The notes beneath the pieces were generated by a model. It was not told the origin of the DNA. It did no database searches and saw nothing but the letters and a program-made list of their open reading frames with translations. From Deltaproteobacteria bacterium (lineage in GTDB: Bacteria; Lernaellota; Lernaellaia; JACKCT01), in the NCBI GenBank assembly GCA_020845895.1, contig JADLEX010000106.1:1-40686 (forward strand): a stretch of DNA of 40,686 bases, read 5' to 3'. Made by a program: the position numbers and the translations under genes. Positions 31,209 through 39,930 of this stretch are shown piece after piece. Position 1 is the stretch's first letter, and every line of letters begins with the position of its first letter.

Positions 31209-32641
31209 CACCCACCCAAACCCAGGATCTGCCGGAAGAACAACTGCCGGAAATTGCGCAAATAACTGTACAGCACGAAGCGGTTCCGCAACCGGGACAG
31301 ACGCCGGGCCCAGAACTTCGGACTGAGATAGAAACGTCGATAGAAGCGCTTTTTCCATCTTTCCAGTTCGGCGCGATCGAAATCCCGTGAACAGGAGTCT
31401 CCGAACTCGAGCGGCACCGACTCGCCGCTCAAAGCCCTGTCCGGGGTCACCGCGGCGCCCATCAGTTCCGCGCCTGGCCGTGGTTCGAAAACGTTGAAGG
31501 ACGCGAAGTCGATATGGGCGCGGCGAAGAAACGCCTCGGTTTGCATGACTGTATCCCGGCTTTCTCCGGGCAGCCCGAGCAGGATGTGGGAGAGGGTTTC
31601 GATGCCGTGCCGTCGGCAGGCTTCCAGTGTCCCCAACGAGCGATCCATCCGAGCGCTCGGCTTGTGCTTTTCGAGGAGTGCCGGGCTGCCGGTTTCCAGG
31701 CCGAATGCAATGAAGCGGCAACCGGCTCGGGCCATCAGCGCGACTTGCGGGTCGTCCAACTGATCGGCGCGGGCGTTGCAGAACCACTCGACCTTCCAAT
31801 TCATTTCCAGGATGGTGTTGCAAAAGAACTCAACATAACGAGGGTCGCAGTTGAACGTCGCATCCCGAACCTGAAGGCTTCGATAACCGCGCCCGGCGAT
31901 CCAGGCCAATTCGTCGGAAATTTCGTCAAAATGACGTTTTGCGAAGTGAAGGGAACCGGTGTTGCAATACGTGCAGGAATGCGGGCACGCGTGGGACAAT
32001 AGGATCCCCGCCGTGGGAGTGGGCAGACCGAAGGGGAATCGGTATCGACGCGAAGAAAACAGATCGTGCAAAGGGATCGGGTAGCCGAAACTCGCCCCGG
32101 TGGGTATACGACCGACAACCGTTCGCCCTTCGCGGCGATGCGTAATGCCGGCGTCCGGGCTCAGGAATCCCCGCATACTCCAAGCGGCCAGATCGGGAGT
32201 TGCAATGTCCAGCAGAACGCCGTCGATCCAGGGCGTGGTGTTCAAGACCGCTTCGCTGTGGAACCGGGGGAGATCTCCGCTCACGGCGAGCAACGTTTCC
32301 GTCGCCCGTTTCAACCGCTCAAAGAACGGACGGTCCTCCTTCCAGGAGAGGTGGCTGGTCAACGACAGCACCACGCGCGGGGCGAGTTCGGCGATTCGGT
32401 CGATCGTCCGATCCGCATCCCAACCTTCTATGATCGCGTCGATGAGCACCACGTCGTGGTCGGCGGCGAGGAATCCGCTTTGCACCAGCAGGTCGAGCGG
32501 CTGCCAGTAGTAGTGAGCCTTGTCGATGCTGCTGCAGTAACAGTCCCGGATGTAGCGTTGAGTCCCCGGCGGATTGAGCAGGACGGCAAAGGGCCGACGT
32601 GCCGGTTGTTCGTCGATTCTCATTGCCGCCGAGCCTATCAT
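31208..32641 (-). CDS. radical-SAM protein with B12-binding-like N-terminus (copy B)
   Basis: This 477-residue protein has FAVLLNPPGTQRYIRDCYCSS at the N-terminus, a Rossmann-like domain without DxHxxG, the cluster motif CPHSCTYC (Cys219, 223, 226), FGLETGSPALLEKHK and ILLGLPGES barrel motifs. Its C-terminus is strongly basic and aromatic (YRRFYLSPKFWARRL) and may bind a membrane or lipid. The arrangement NPPG-x-n-YYWQPLDLL is shared with the protein at 29002-30321. The start at 32641 has a weak GGAACGG site; an ATG at 32623 is an alternative. It heads the three-gene minus-strand operon. Confidence 0.87.
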   Translation of the reverse strand: MIGSAAMRIDEQPARRPFAVLLNPPGTQRYIRDCYCSSIDKAHYYWQPLDLLVQSGFLAADHDVVLIDAIIEGWDADRTIDRIAELAPRVVLSLTSHLSWKEDRPFFERLKRATETLLAVSGDLPRFHSEAVLNTTPWIDGVLLDIATPDLAAWSMRGFLSPDAGITHRREGRTVVGRIPTGASFGYPIPLHDLFSSRRYRFPFGLPTPTAGILLSHACPHSCTYCNTGSLHFAKRHFDEISDELAWIAGRGYRSLQVRDATFNCDPRYVEFFCNTILEMNWKVEWFCNARADQLDDPQVALMARAGCRFIAFGLETGSPALLEKHKPSARMDRSLGTLEACRRHGIETLSHILLGLPGESRDTVMQTEAFLRRAHIDFASFNVFEPRPGAELMGAAVTPDRALSGESVPLEFGDSCSRDFDRAELERWKKRFYRRFYLSPKFWARRLSRLRNRFVLYSYLRNFRQLFFRQILGLGG

Positions 32642-32653
32642 CCGTTCCGGAGA

Positions 32654-32689
32654 GTGACAATAAAAGTGACGTCAAGAGTGACAATCAAC
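32654..32689 (-). promoter_or_regulatory. three 12-bp direct repeats overlapping a promoter
   Basis: Plus-strand GTGACAATAAAA, GTGACGTCAAGA and GTGACAATCAAC follow each other without a gap. On the minus strand the same bases give TTGATT (32688-32683), a 17-bp spacer and TTTTAT (32665-32660), a plausible sigma-70 promoter for the gene starting at 32641. Phased GTGAC repeats across a promoter are typical of an operator. Confidence 0.4.
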
Positions 32690-32878
32690 ACGAAAAGCGG
32701 GAGCCGCGGAGGCGACGGGAATTTGCAAGGCGACAACTCGGCCGAAAGCCGACCGGCGGGTCGCTCGACCCGCCTCGGGTCGGGGATGGCGCAACCCGAA
32801 CCGGAAGGGAAGTGGCGGTCGGTATAGAGAAAGTCCGAGGGGAGAAGCGCACGCGAGCGATCGATCCGCAGCCGATCG

Positions 32879-32898
32879 CACGGGGCGGCTGCCCCGTG
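32879..32898 (-). terminator. strong hairpin after radical-SAM gene
   Basis: CACGGGGC (32879-32886) and GCCCCGTG (32891-32898) form a perfect eight-pair stem with a 4-nt loop, 71 bp after the stop of the upstream minus-strand gene. No T-tract follows, so factor-independent termination is uncertain. Confidence 0.35.
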
Positions 32899-32968
32899 AT
32901 CCAGCCGGACGCGTCCGCGGGAACGCCCGTCCGCAGCATCCGCTCGCCGTTCAATTCCGAGTATGCAC

Positions 32969-34465
32969 CTAATGGCTCGGGTGTCTGCACGCCACCGGGC
33001 TCGGCGCGGTTTGCACGTCTCGGCGCATGAACGCGGCGCTGACCCACTTCATCGAGAAGACGCTCAGCCGGTTGACCGCCGGAACGTTTCGGGCTTTCTG
33101 CACGAGACCGCTGTCGGCGATGCGCAGAAACCACGCCCAAACCGGGTGACTCGTTCGGTAAACCTCGTACCGGAATTTTCGCTGTGCGCGGCGGACGTCC
33201 TTCGCTGGGAACTGCGGCATATCGATGACCGACTCGCGATAGGTCCGAAATCCGCGCCAGTGACCTCGAAGCCATCCCTCCTTGGCGCTCATTTCCCAAA
33301 GCGAGCTTCCGGGAAACGGACTGAACACAAAGATCATTGGGCTCGGTCCGGTGCCGGGCGAGACCGTTGCGCGACGCGAGTAAACCCGTCGGTTCAGCTC
33401 TATTGTCTCGCGGTGCATCTCCGGCGTTTCATGAGGCAAACCGACCATGTTCGTCAGGTGAGGACGGATGCCGATTTCGTGCAGGTAGTCGCAGACTTCA
33501 ATCAGACGTTCGTTGCTGCACCCCTTTTTCAGGATTTCATTGCGGATGTAGTCGTTGCCGCTATCCGCGCCGAGCCAGATCACAGCGCAGTTGGACGCCT
33601 TGAGCGCGTCCATGAGTTCGTGGTCCAGGCAATCGGCGCGCGTGAGGATTTCATAGGGATACGCGAATTTCGCCGCGTATTTTTCGGCCCATTCCATCGC
33701 CCATTGTCGATTCCAGGTGAACGTATCGTCACGGAAATAGATGTGATCGAATTTGTATTTCCGCTCGAGCATCTCGATTTCGCCGAGGACATGCTCGACA
33801 CTGCGCAACCGGCAGAACTCCCCTTCTCCGAGGTGCGCCTGCGGCGGCACACCGCAGAACGTGCAAATACCAGGGCAGCCCCGTCCGGCCAAGAGCATCA
33901 CCCAACGGTAGTTGAAGTCGATCATCGCTTGATAGTCCACAGCGTCGTAATCCCAGAATGGCAGGGAGTCCAGGTCTTTCACGAAGCTGCGGCACGGGTT
34001 CTTAATGGGTTCGCCGTCTGTGCGAAACCACAGGTTCTTGATTCCGGTCGGGTCCGCTCCGTCGTTCAGCGCCTGGAGATAGTCGCGGAAGGCGTATTCG
34101 CCTTCGCCCACGCAAACAACGTCGATATCCTTGTAGTTGATCAGCGTATCGGGGGCGATGCTGGCGTTTTTTCCTCCACAGATCACCGGAACGTCCCTAC
34201 GCCACGCCTTGCTCGCGGTCGCCAACTCTTTCATGTACAACGCCTGCGAGCCGATGCCGGTGATGCCCACGACATCAGGCTCGAACGCCCGCAGCTCGTC
34301 CTGGAATTCGCGCAGCAGACGGTGCGTGTTGACGATGTGGATGCGCGTCTCATAGCCGAACTGCTTGAGATACGCCGACAACGCGCCGAGGTCCGTGGGG
34401 AAGACGTTCGGCATCAGAGTGTCCAAGTTGGGAAACACGAGCAGGATGCGTTGAAACGAGTTCAT
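32969..34465 (-). CDS. B12-binding-domain radical-SAM protein (copy C)
   Basis: This 498-residue protein has a clear cobalamin-binding-like fold: RILLVFPNLDTLMPNVFPTDLGALSAYLK, then DVVGITG, VICGGKNASIAPDTLI and VVCVGEGEYAF. The usual DxHxxG is absent. The radical-SAM motif CPGICTFC (Cys197, 201, 204) and RDDTFTWNRQWAMEW follow. This architecture is shared by BchE-, HpnJ- and P-methyltransferase-like enzymes doing cyclisations or methylations at unactivated carbons. The start at 34465 follows GGAAAGGAC. The last 25 residues (PSPVACRHPSH) look like non-conserved extension. It is divergent from the HgdB-like pair. Confidence 0.87.
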   Translation of the reverse strand: MNSFQRILLVFPNLDTLMPNVFPTDLGALSAYLKQFGYETRIHIVNTHRLLREFQDELRAFEPDVVGITGIGSQALYMKELATASKAWRRDVPVICGGKNASIAPDTLINYKDIDVVCVGEGEYAFRDYLQALNDGADPTGIKNLWFRTDGEPIKNPCRSFVKDLDSLPFWDYDAVDYQAMIDFNYRWVMLLAGRGCPGICTFCGVPPQAHLGEGEFCRLRSVEHVLGEIEMLERKYKFDHIYFRDDTFTWNRQWAMEWAEKYAAKFAYPYEILTRADCLDHELMDALKASNCAVIWLGADSGNDYIRNEILKKGCSNERLIEVCDYLHEIGIRPHLTNMVGLPHETPEMHRETIELNRRVYSRRATVSPGTGPSPMIFVFSPFPGSSLWEMSAKEGWLRGHWRGFRTYRESVIDMPQFPAKDVRRAQRKFRYEVYRTSHPVWAWFLRIADSGLVQKARNVPAVNRLSVFSMKWVSAAFMRRDVQTAPSPVACRHPSH

Positions 34466-34875
34466 TCCGACGTCCTTTCCGCGGGCCTGTCGTCCGGGTC
34501 TGGCATGCGCCAAGGTGGAAACGTGAAACTCCCGGCGGGTTTCGCCCAACTCTTCGGCGCACACGGAATGCGGGAACGCCTTCGAACCGCAGCCGAACCC
34601 GCGTCTCGCCCGGCACGAACCATTCACCACCATCTTCCGGTTCGCGTCAAGGCCGTTTCGGTGCAAACGACGAGATTCGCGGGGCGCTCCACGCGGCCGA
34701 AAAAAAACCGACGATTCGATTTCGAGGTGGCGCAAAGAACTCGTTTTCGCCTACCATCTTCGCCGGACAATGGACAGGATAGAAAGCCTTTTCTTGGTGG
34801 TATGACTTTCCATCGGTCGGATTTCCCCGATGAATGGCGAACCCAAGAGGCGCACCCGGACGGTCAGAGGGAAAG
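34466..34875. other. divergent intergenic region
   Basis: These 410 bp separate a minus-strand radical-SAM gene from the plus-strand HgdB-like genes and must carry promoters for both. Long frames across it lack sensible starts and composition. I see no promoter strong enough to name. An AGAGGGAAAG ribosome-binding site ends the region at the plus-strand start. Confidence 0.5.
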
Positions 34876-35952
34876 ATGCGGAATGATTCCTCCATCGGGG
34901 TCGATCGCTTGAAAGTCGGCACGACTTGCGAGTACGTCCCCGTCGAATTGATCGAAGCCGCCGGCGGCTGCGCGGTTCGCTTGACCGGAGCGGGAGGGCA
35001 TGACGGCAACATCGGTTTTTACACCCACGTCAATCTGTGTGGATACGCCAAGGCCGTCGTTTCCGAGGCTCTGGACGGACTCTACTCCGATCTCAGCGCG
35101 GTCGCCGTCATCAACAGTTGCGACGCCATGCGCCGCGTCGGCGACCTGTTCGCAACCGTGGCACCGAACCTCCCCTCCCATGTGATCGACATTCCGCGCC
35201 AATCGGACGACGAAGCCATCGACCTGTTCGTCGTCCGCCTTCGTCAGTTCGCCGCGTTTCTGGAGAGAGCGCTGTGCCGACGCGTCGACGAGGATGCGCT
35301 GGGCGACTGCATCGATTCCTCAAATCAGGCCCGCGCGTTGGCGGCCCGCTGGGAGGAGGAGGGGCGACGTGGAGGTTTTCCCAAAGGGCTTCGCTTCCAC
35401 TACGCTCCGTTGACGCAACGGCACCGGCAGACCTCGCGGGAGTTCGTCCGGGACATGACCGGCCAGCTCGAGGCGTGGAAAGCACAGACCCCGACACCCG
35501 CCGCCCCCCGCGGCAGGCCTCGCTTGCTGGTGACCGGCGGTTTTTCTCTTCTCGATGAGGTTTTCTCCGCGCTCGATCAAGCCGGCGTGGATGCCTGGGC
35601 CGTGGATCACTGCCACGCGGGCCGGATGACCAATCGGATCGAGCGGACGGACGATCCGTTTCGCGATCTTGCCGTCGCTTATCTCAATCGGAGGCCGTGC
35701 CCGCGCATGTCGTTTGCGGACCGCCGCATCGACTGGTTGGAGGAGGTGGTCCGCGATATGCGCGTCGACGGCATCCTGTACGTTCTTCTGGGGAATTGCG
35801 ATCAATTCATGTACGACGTAACCCTGCTCCGCGACCGCCTCCGCGACTCCGGGACGCCGCTACTCGTGCTGCAGACCTCAATGCCGGGCGCCCGGAACGA
35901 ACAGTGGAAAACCCGACTCGATGCGTTTTGCGAAATACTTCACGCTCGTTGA
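34876..35952 (+). CDS. 2-hydroxyacyl-CoA dehydratase (HgdB/BcrB)-family protein, smaller subunit
   Basis: This 358-residue protein fits the family of iron-sulfur dehydratase/reductase subunits (HgdB, FldC, BcrB/C). It has CEYVPVELIEAAG (Cys18), VNLCGYAKA (Cys55), INSCDAMRRV (Cys82) and, in the second half, RLLVTGGFSLLDEV, AVDHCHAGRM and YLNRRPCPRM, with ILYVLLGNCDQF near the end. The three N-terminal cysteines are those that usually hold the [4Fe-4S] cluster. The start at 34876 was chosen for its AGAGGGAAAG site. The larger homologous subunit follows 8 bp later. The ATP-dependent activator (HgdC type) these systems need is not in the window. Confidence 0.85.
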   Translation: MRNDSSIGVDRLKVGTTCEYVPVELIEAAGGCAVRLTGAGGHDGNIGFYTHVNLCGYAKAVVSEALDGLYSDLSAVAVINSCDAMRRVGDLFATVAPNLPSHVIDIPRQSDDEAIDLFVVRLRQFAAFLERALCRRVDEDALGDCIDSSNQARALAARWEEEGRRGGFPKGLRFHYAPLTQRHRQTSREFVRDMTGQLEAWKAQTPTPAAPRGRPRLLVTGGFSLLDEVFSALDQAGVDAWAVDHCHAGRMTNRIERTDDPFRDLAVAYLNRRPCPRMSFADRRIDWLEEVVRDMRVDGILYVLLGNCDQFMYDVTLLRDRLRDSGTPLLVLQTSMPGARNEQWKTRLDAFCEILHAR

Positions 35953-35960
35953 AGGACACG

Positions 35961-37211
35961 ATGACCGCAACACCGGTTTACCGCAACAAATTGGAACTGA
36001 CGCGGGCGCAGGCGGAAAAGTACCCCGCGATCATGAACGCCCCGGTCGAGAAGCTCGATTACCGCGGGTTGATGCTTCGGTATCAGTTTCAAAACGCGTT
36101 CGACCTGTACAGCGGGCTGCCGTCGGCCTGGTGCAATTTCCTGATCCCCTCGGAGATTTTCCACGCGATGGACATCATCCCGTTCGTCTTGGAAAACGAG
36201 GCGGCGCTGCTGGCCCGGACAAGCCAGTCCCGGTCTTTTCTGGAGTCGGCGGATGCCCTGACGGGTTTCCGCGACATCTGTTCCTATCAACGCGCCTCGT
36301 TGGGAGCCTTTCTCCAGGAGTTCCTGCCCAAGCCCACCCTGATCGTCAATTCCACCATGCCCTGCGACAGCGTGGGGAAGTTGTGCGAGGTTCTGGGCAA
36401 GCACTATCAGGTTCCCACCTTCCTGCTGGACATCCCTTACGACCGGGACGAGCACTCGGTTCGATATCTCACGGCGCAGATCAAGAAAATGGTACAGTTT
36501 CTGGCTGACGTCACCGGCCGGAATCTGGATCCGGAACGGTTGCGGCATGCCCTTTCGCTCTCCAACGAGTCGCGTGCGGACCACGTCGCCGCCAACGTCC
36601 TCCGGCAAGAACGCGAGCCACTCATTGCGGGCAACGAATGCCTGGGCTTGTTCGCCACGGCGATCATCACGCTGGGCAGCGGGATCGGACGTCTCGTCTA
36701 TCGCCGGTTCCGCGAGCAACTCGAAAAGACGGCCGTCTCGCGCAGCGCCGAGGAGCGGGAACGCCTGAGCCGCGACAAGCGGATCGTCTGGTACCATTTC
36801 AAGCCGTTTTTCGACGACCGCCTGATCCGCCGGATGGAAGAAGAGCTGGGCGCGCGCATCGTTTTCGAGGTCGTCAACGACGTGTACTGGGAGCCCTACG
36901 ATCTGGACCGACCCTACGAAAGCCTGGCGCGCAAGCTCCTGTCCATGATGCTCAACGGGCCATTGTCGTTCCGGCTCGAAAACTTCGTATCCGCGATGGA
37001 GAGATTCCGCGCCGACGGCGTCGTCAATTTTCTGCACTTCGGGTGCCGACACTACAATAACGGCAGCGTCCAGTTCCAACTGGAATGCCGGCGGCGGGGC
37101 ATCCCCTATCTGGGTTTCGACGCCGACTGCATCGATCCGTCCAACTACGCGGAAGCCCAACTCACCACGCGGGTCGAGGCTTTCGTGGAGTCCCTGTACG
37201 CGTCGGCGTGA
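35961..37211 (+). CDS. 2-hydroxyacyl-CoA dehydratase (HgdB/BcrB)-family protein, larger subunit
   Basis: This 416-residue protein is a second, divergent member of the same family. It has WCNFLIPSEIFHAMDIIPF (Cys58), FRDICSYQRASLGAF (Cys107) and NSTMPCDSVGKLCEVLG (Cys135), the three cluster-ligand positions, then VPTFLLDIPYDRD. The C-terminal half contains RIVWYHFKPFFDD, VNFLHFGCRHYNN and PYLGFDADCIDP, which match the second Rossmann-like domain. With the upstream gene it would form a heterodimer as in 2-hydroxyglutaryl- or phenyllactyl-CoA dehydratases or class-I benzoyl-CoA reductase BC subunits. A GAAGGA site precedes the ATG. Its end is 9 bp from the convergent radical-SAM gene. The substrate is unknown. 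Confidence 0.85.
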   Translation: MTATPVYRNKLELTRAQAEKYPAIMNAPVEKLDYRGLMLRYQFQNAFDLYSGLPSAWCNFLIPSEIFHAMDIIPFVLENEAALLARTSQSRSFLESADALTGFRDICSYQRASLGAFLQEFLPKPTLIVNSTMPCDSVGKLCEVLGKHYQVPTFLLDIPYDRDEHSVRYLTAQIKKMVQFLADVTGRNLDPERLRHALSLSNESRADHVAANVLRQEREPLIAGNECLGLFATAIITLGSGIGRLVYRRFREQLEKTAVSRSAEERERLSRDKRIVWYHFKPFFDDRLIRRMEEELGARIVFEVVNDVYWEPYDLDRPYESLARKLLSMMLNGPLSFRLENFVSAMERFRADGVVNFLHFGCRHYNNGSVQFQLECRRRGIPYLGFDADCIDPSNYAEAQLTTRVEAFVESLYASA

Positions 37212-37220
37212 ACGGACCGG

Positions 37221-38768
37221 TCAGGAGTTGTACCAGGACGGCTTGCGGAGCGTGAGCATCCGCTCGGCGCCGAACAGCGAGTGTTTGACTTCCGACACAA
37301 AAAACTTGGCGGCTACCCGCAGGAACCACCAGTAAACCGTCCGCTTGAACCAGTGCCTGGTGAACAGGTTTTTCGCGTAACCCGGTTTGCGCAGCATGAA
37401 CCGCTTCATCATCAGGTACATCATGCGCGACAGCTCTTCCTTCGACAGGAATTTCGTCGGCCAGAGCGGCGTGAACCAGTCCATCTTGGAGTAGTCCACC
37501 TGCGGAAGCCGGTCGGAGGCTTTCATCTCCGCGTACATCCGTGTGCCGGGCGCTGGCGTCAGGAAATGGAAACTCGGAAAATCGATGCCGATCGAAACGG
37601 CATAGTCGATCAGGTCGAGCAGTTCCTGCTTGCTGTCGTCCTCCAGGCCGATGATGAAAGTCCCTTGCAAAAAGACCTGCGGATACCTTTGGGACATCAT
37701 GGTGCAGGTTTCGGAAACCATGTCCCGCGTATAGCGGATCTTGTGGAATAGCTCGAAATCCTTGTCGCGGTGGCGCTCCACACCCACGATCGTGTAGGCC
37801 ATGCCGGAGCGAACGAGCTTTTCGAGCACCCCCGCTTTTTCGTCCCGCATCAGCGAGTCGGCACGCTGAAAGGCGAACCAATGAATTTTCCAGTTCCTCT
37901 TGAGAATCTCCTCCGACCAACCCTCGTTCCATTTCTGGTCGGCATTGAAGGTGCCGTCGATCCAGGCGAAAAACCGTCGATCGTATTTGCCGTACAGGAT
38001 TTCCATTTGCTCGATGGTCTTGTCGACGGACTTGGTGCGGTAGGTCGGAGTCGGGACCAGGTCCCCCAGCGAATTGCGCCGCCATTCGCTCTCGGTCGGC
38101 CAGAACGCGCAGAAGGTGCATCCCGAGAAACAGCCTCGACTGTGGAAAAACGGCACCATGCCCGGAAAGGCCCAGAAAACACCCCCCCGCCCGTAGTGAC
38201 GGAAGTCCATCAACTCGAAGTCGGGAAGAGGCAGGATGTCCAAGTCGGGGATGATGGGCCGGGGCGAATTGATCACGACGCGCCCGTCGCTCACGTAGGC
38301 GATGCCCTTCACTTTGGAATAGTCCGGCGATCCGCTCAGAATCTCCTGGATCAGCTCAAGAAAGGTGAACTCGCCCTCGCCCAGCACCGAGATGTCGATT
38401 TCGGAGTTGGGAAGCGTCTGCTCGGCCACGTAGGGGAAGTGGGAACCGCCGGCCACCACAACGCAATCGGGGTTGATCTCCCGCGCCAGGCGCGCCACGT
38501 GAAGGCCTTCCTCGCTGTAGCAGGTCTCGTCACCGAAGCCGACCACATCGGGTCGGATGTCCCGCATCATGCGGGCCAGCGTCGTCCACCCGATCTTCCG
38601 CGCGCAGCAGTCGATGGCTTGAATCTCGACTTCCCCGGCAGTCAGGTGTTGCTTCAGTACCGCGGACAGACAAGGAAAATTGAGCGGCATCCAGAAGTTG
38701 TCGTCCTCGTTGACGTAGACCCAGAATTTCCGGGGTGCCCGGACGAACAAAATCTTCAAAGGCGCCAT
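37221..38768 (-). CDS. B12-binding-domain radical-SAM protein (copy D)
   Basis: This 515-residue protein has an N-terminal B12-binding-like domain: ILFVRAPRKFWVYVNEDDNFWMPLNFPCLSA is followed by DVVGFGDETCYSEEG, VVVAGGSHFPYVAEQ and ISVLGEGEF. The radical-SAM site is CFSGCTFC (Cys213, 217, 220). IVGVERHRDKDFELF and GTFIIGLEDDS fall where the sister proteins have GVETGS and IGVPGE. The C-terminus (YWWFLRVAAKFFVSEVKHSLFG) is aromatic and basic. DxHxxG is again missing. Start 38768 follows AGGAGGTTTC. It lies 22 bp after the PaaK-like gene and is transcribed with it. Confidence 0.88.
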   Translation of the reverse strand: MAPLKILFVRAPRKFWVYVNEDDNFWMPLNFPCLSAVLKQHLTAGEVEIQAIDCCARKIGWTTLARMMRDIRPDVVGFGDETCYSEEGLHVARLAREINPDCVVVAGGSHFPYVAEQTLPNSEIDISVLGEGEFTFLELIQEILSGSPDYSKVKGIAYVSDGRVVINSPRPIIPDLDILPLPDFELMDFRHYGRGGVFWAFPGMVPFFHSRGCFSGCTFCAFWPTESEWRRNSLGDLVPTPTYRTKSVDKTIEQMEILYGKYDRRFFAWIDGTFNADQKWNEGWSEEILKRNWKIHWFAFQRADSLMRDEKAGVLEKLVRSGMAYTIVGVERHRDKDFELFHKIRYTRDMVSETCTMMSQRYPQVFLQGTFIIGLEDDSKQELLDLIDYAVSIGIDFPSFHFLTPAPGTRMYAEMKASDRLPQVDYSKMDWFTPLWPTKFLSKEELSRMMYLMMKRFMLRKPGYAKNLFTRHWFKRTVYWWFLRVAAKFFVSEVKHSLFGAERMLTLRKPSWYNS

Positions 38769-38790
38769 GAAACCTCCTGTTCGATCCGCG

Positions 38791-39930
38791 CTATTCGCTT
38801 TTCTTAACGCGCCGCAGTTTCCCCGGCGACGGCTCGATCCCGTCCGGCGCGACCGGGTGCGTCCTGAAATCCATGAGGAACAGAGGGGCCAGCGAAGCCT
38901 CCACACGGCTCAGTGCGGTCGCGTCGGCCACCGCTTCGAGCACGACGGAGTCCCTGCCGACCACAATGCTGTAGGCGGTCGGACGACCGAGTTCCCGGAA
39001 CAGTCGGTCCTCGATGTCCCGCGCCCATATCTTCCCTTCCCGGGTCTCGAAGCCGTCGACTTTGCGGCCGCGCACGACGATCCTCGGTCGATGCCCGGGC
39101 TCCAGAACCTCGATCTCATCGCCCAGGGCGTAGCGGACGGCTGGCGAGCCTTGCGCCTCCAAATTCGTGACCACCAATTCACCGTTCACCGACTCGTAGT
39201 AATTGGCTCCGTACAGAAGGACCTCCGCACCCAGTCCGTGCCCCAGGCCGCCGGGGTCGACGGAGCCGTATAGGTTGATCACCTTGGCACGAAACTTCGC
39301 GCCAATGTACTCGACCAACCAGGGCGAAACGACCTCGCCGCCGATCATCACCAGTTCGATTCCCAGTTTTCCCGGGTTGACGCCGACCGCTTCAAGACTG
39401 GAAACCAAGCCGGGAACTTTGCTGGGAAGGCTGAGCACCGCGCGAAAACGCATGCGGCGCAACAGCACCGGCAGGAACGCGCCGAGCATCTGCAGCGGAG
39501 GGGAGACGATCGACATGCCGGCCCGTCGCGCCATTTGGATGAGCAAGGTGCCGCCGCCCCAGCTCTCCGGGGTCAGGTTGAGAACGAAACCGGAGGACGG
39601 AACACCCAAATCGACGAAATCGTCTCCCAGAGCGCGGCATTGGACGTCTTCGAGGGTGTAGCCGAAGTACTTGGCGGTCTGAGGCCCCCCTGACGACGCG
39701 AGTACGCGCTCGATGCGGACCATTTCCACGGCGACCCGGTCTTCGACCGGAACATCGGCCACTTCCTCCGCCTTCGTGATCGGCCATTCCGCGAACTCTT
39801 CGAGGGACGCGATCCGCTCTGGCAGTTTTTCCAGTCGTTGCTTCCAGAAAACCGAGCGGCGTGCGACGGCAAGAGCGGAATTGACGCGGGCCACCAACCC
39901 CGATCTCATCGAAACTGGGTAGAGTTCCAT
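38791..39930 (-). CDS. PaaK-like adenylate-forming enzyme
   Basis: This 379-residue protein resembles phenylacetate-CoA ligase-type AMP-forming enzymes. SSGGPQTAKYFGYT is a variant of the phosphate-binding SSGTTG loop, LVMIGGEVVSPWLVEYIGAKF and INLYGSVDPGGLG are the A5-like region, and VRYALGDEIEVLEPGHRP and RGRKVDGFETREGKIW mark the hinge to the small C-terminal domain. It would activate a carboxylic acid as acyl-AMP and then a CoA or other thioester. At about 380 residues it is somewhat shorter than PaaK (about 430). Start 39930 follows GGAGGGTTC. Pairing with HgdB-like subunits suggests it makes the CoA substrate for them. Confidence 0.82.
   Translation of the reverse strand: MELYPVSMRSGLVARVNSALAVARRSVFWKQRLEKLPERIASLEEFAEWPITKAEEVADVPVEDRVAVEMVRIERVLASSGGPQTAKYFGYTLEDVQCRALGDDFVDLGVPSSGFVLNLTPESWGGGTLLIQMARRAGMSIVSPPLQMLGAFLPVLLRRMRFRAVLSLPSKVPGLVSSLEAVGVNPGKLGIELVMIGGEVVSPWLVEYIGAKFRAKVINLYGSVDPGGLGHGLGAEVLLYGANYYESVNGELVVTNLEAQGSPAVRYALGDEIEVLEPGHRPRIVVRGRKVDGFETREGKIWARDIEDRLFRELGRPTAYSIVVGRDSVVLEAVADATALSRVEASLAPLFLMDFRTHPVAPDGIEPSPGKLRRVKKSE

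Larger units (their letters stand above)
32642..32968. other. intergenic region between radical-SAM genes
   Basis: These 327 bp hold no supported gene. They contain a candidate promoter with three 12-bp direct repeats (32654-32689) before the gene at 31208-32641, and a perfect 8-bp hairpin (32879-32898) after the gene at 32969-34465. Confidence 0.6.

Noticed and set aside
34466-34735. N-terminal extension of the radical-SAM gene at 32969-34465
   Set aside because: The extension is Arg/Cys-rich, lacks domain similarity, and precedes a methionine with a ribosome-binding site at the natural domain start.
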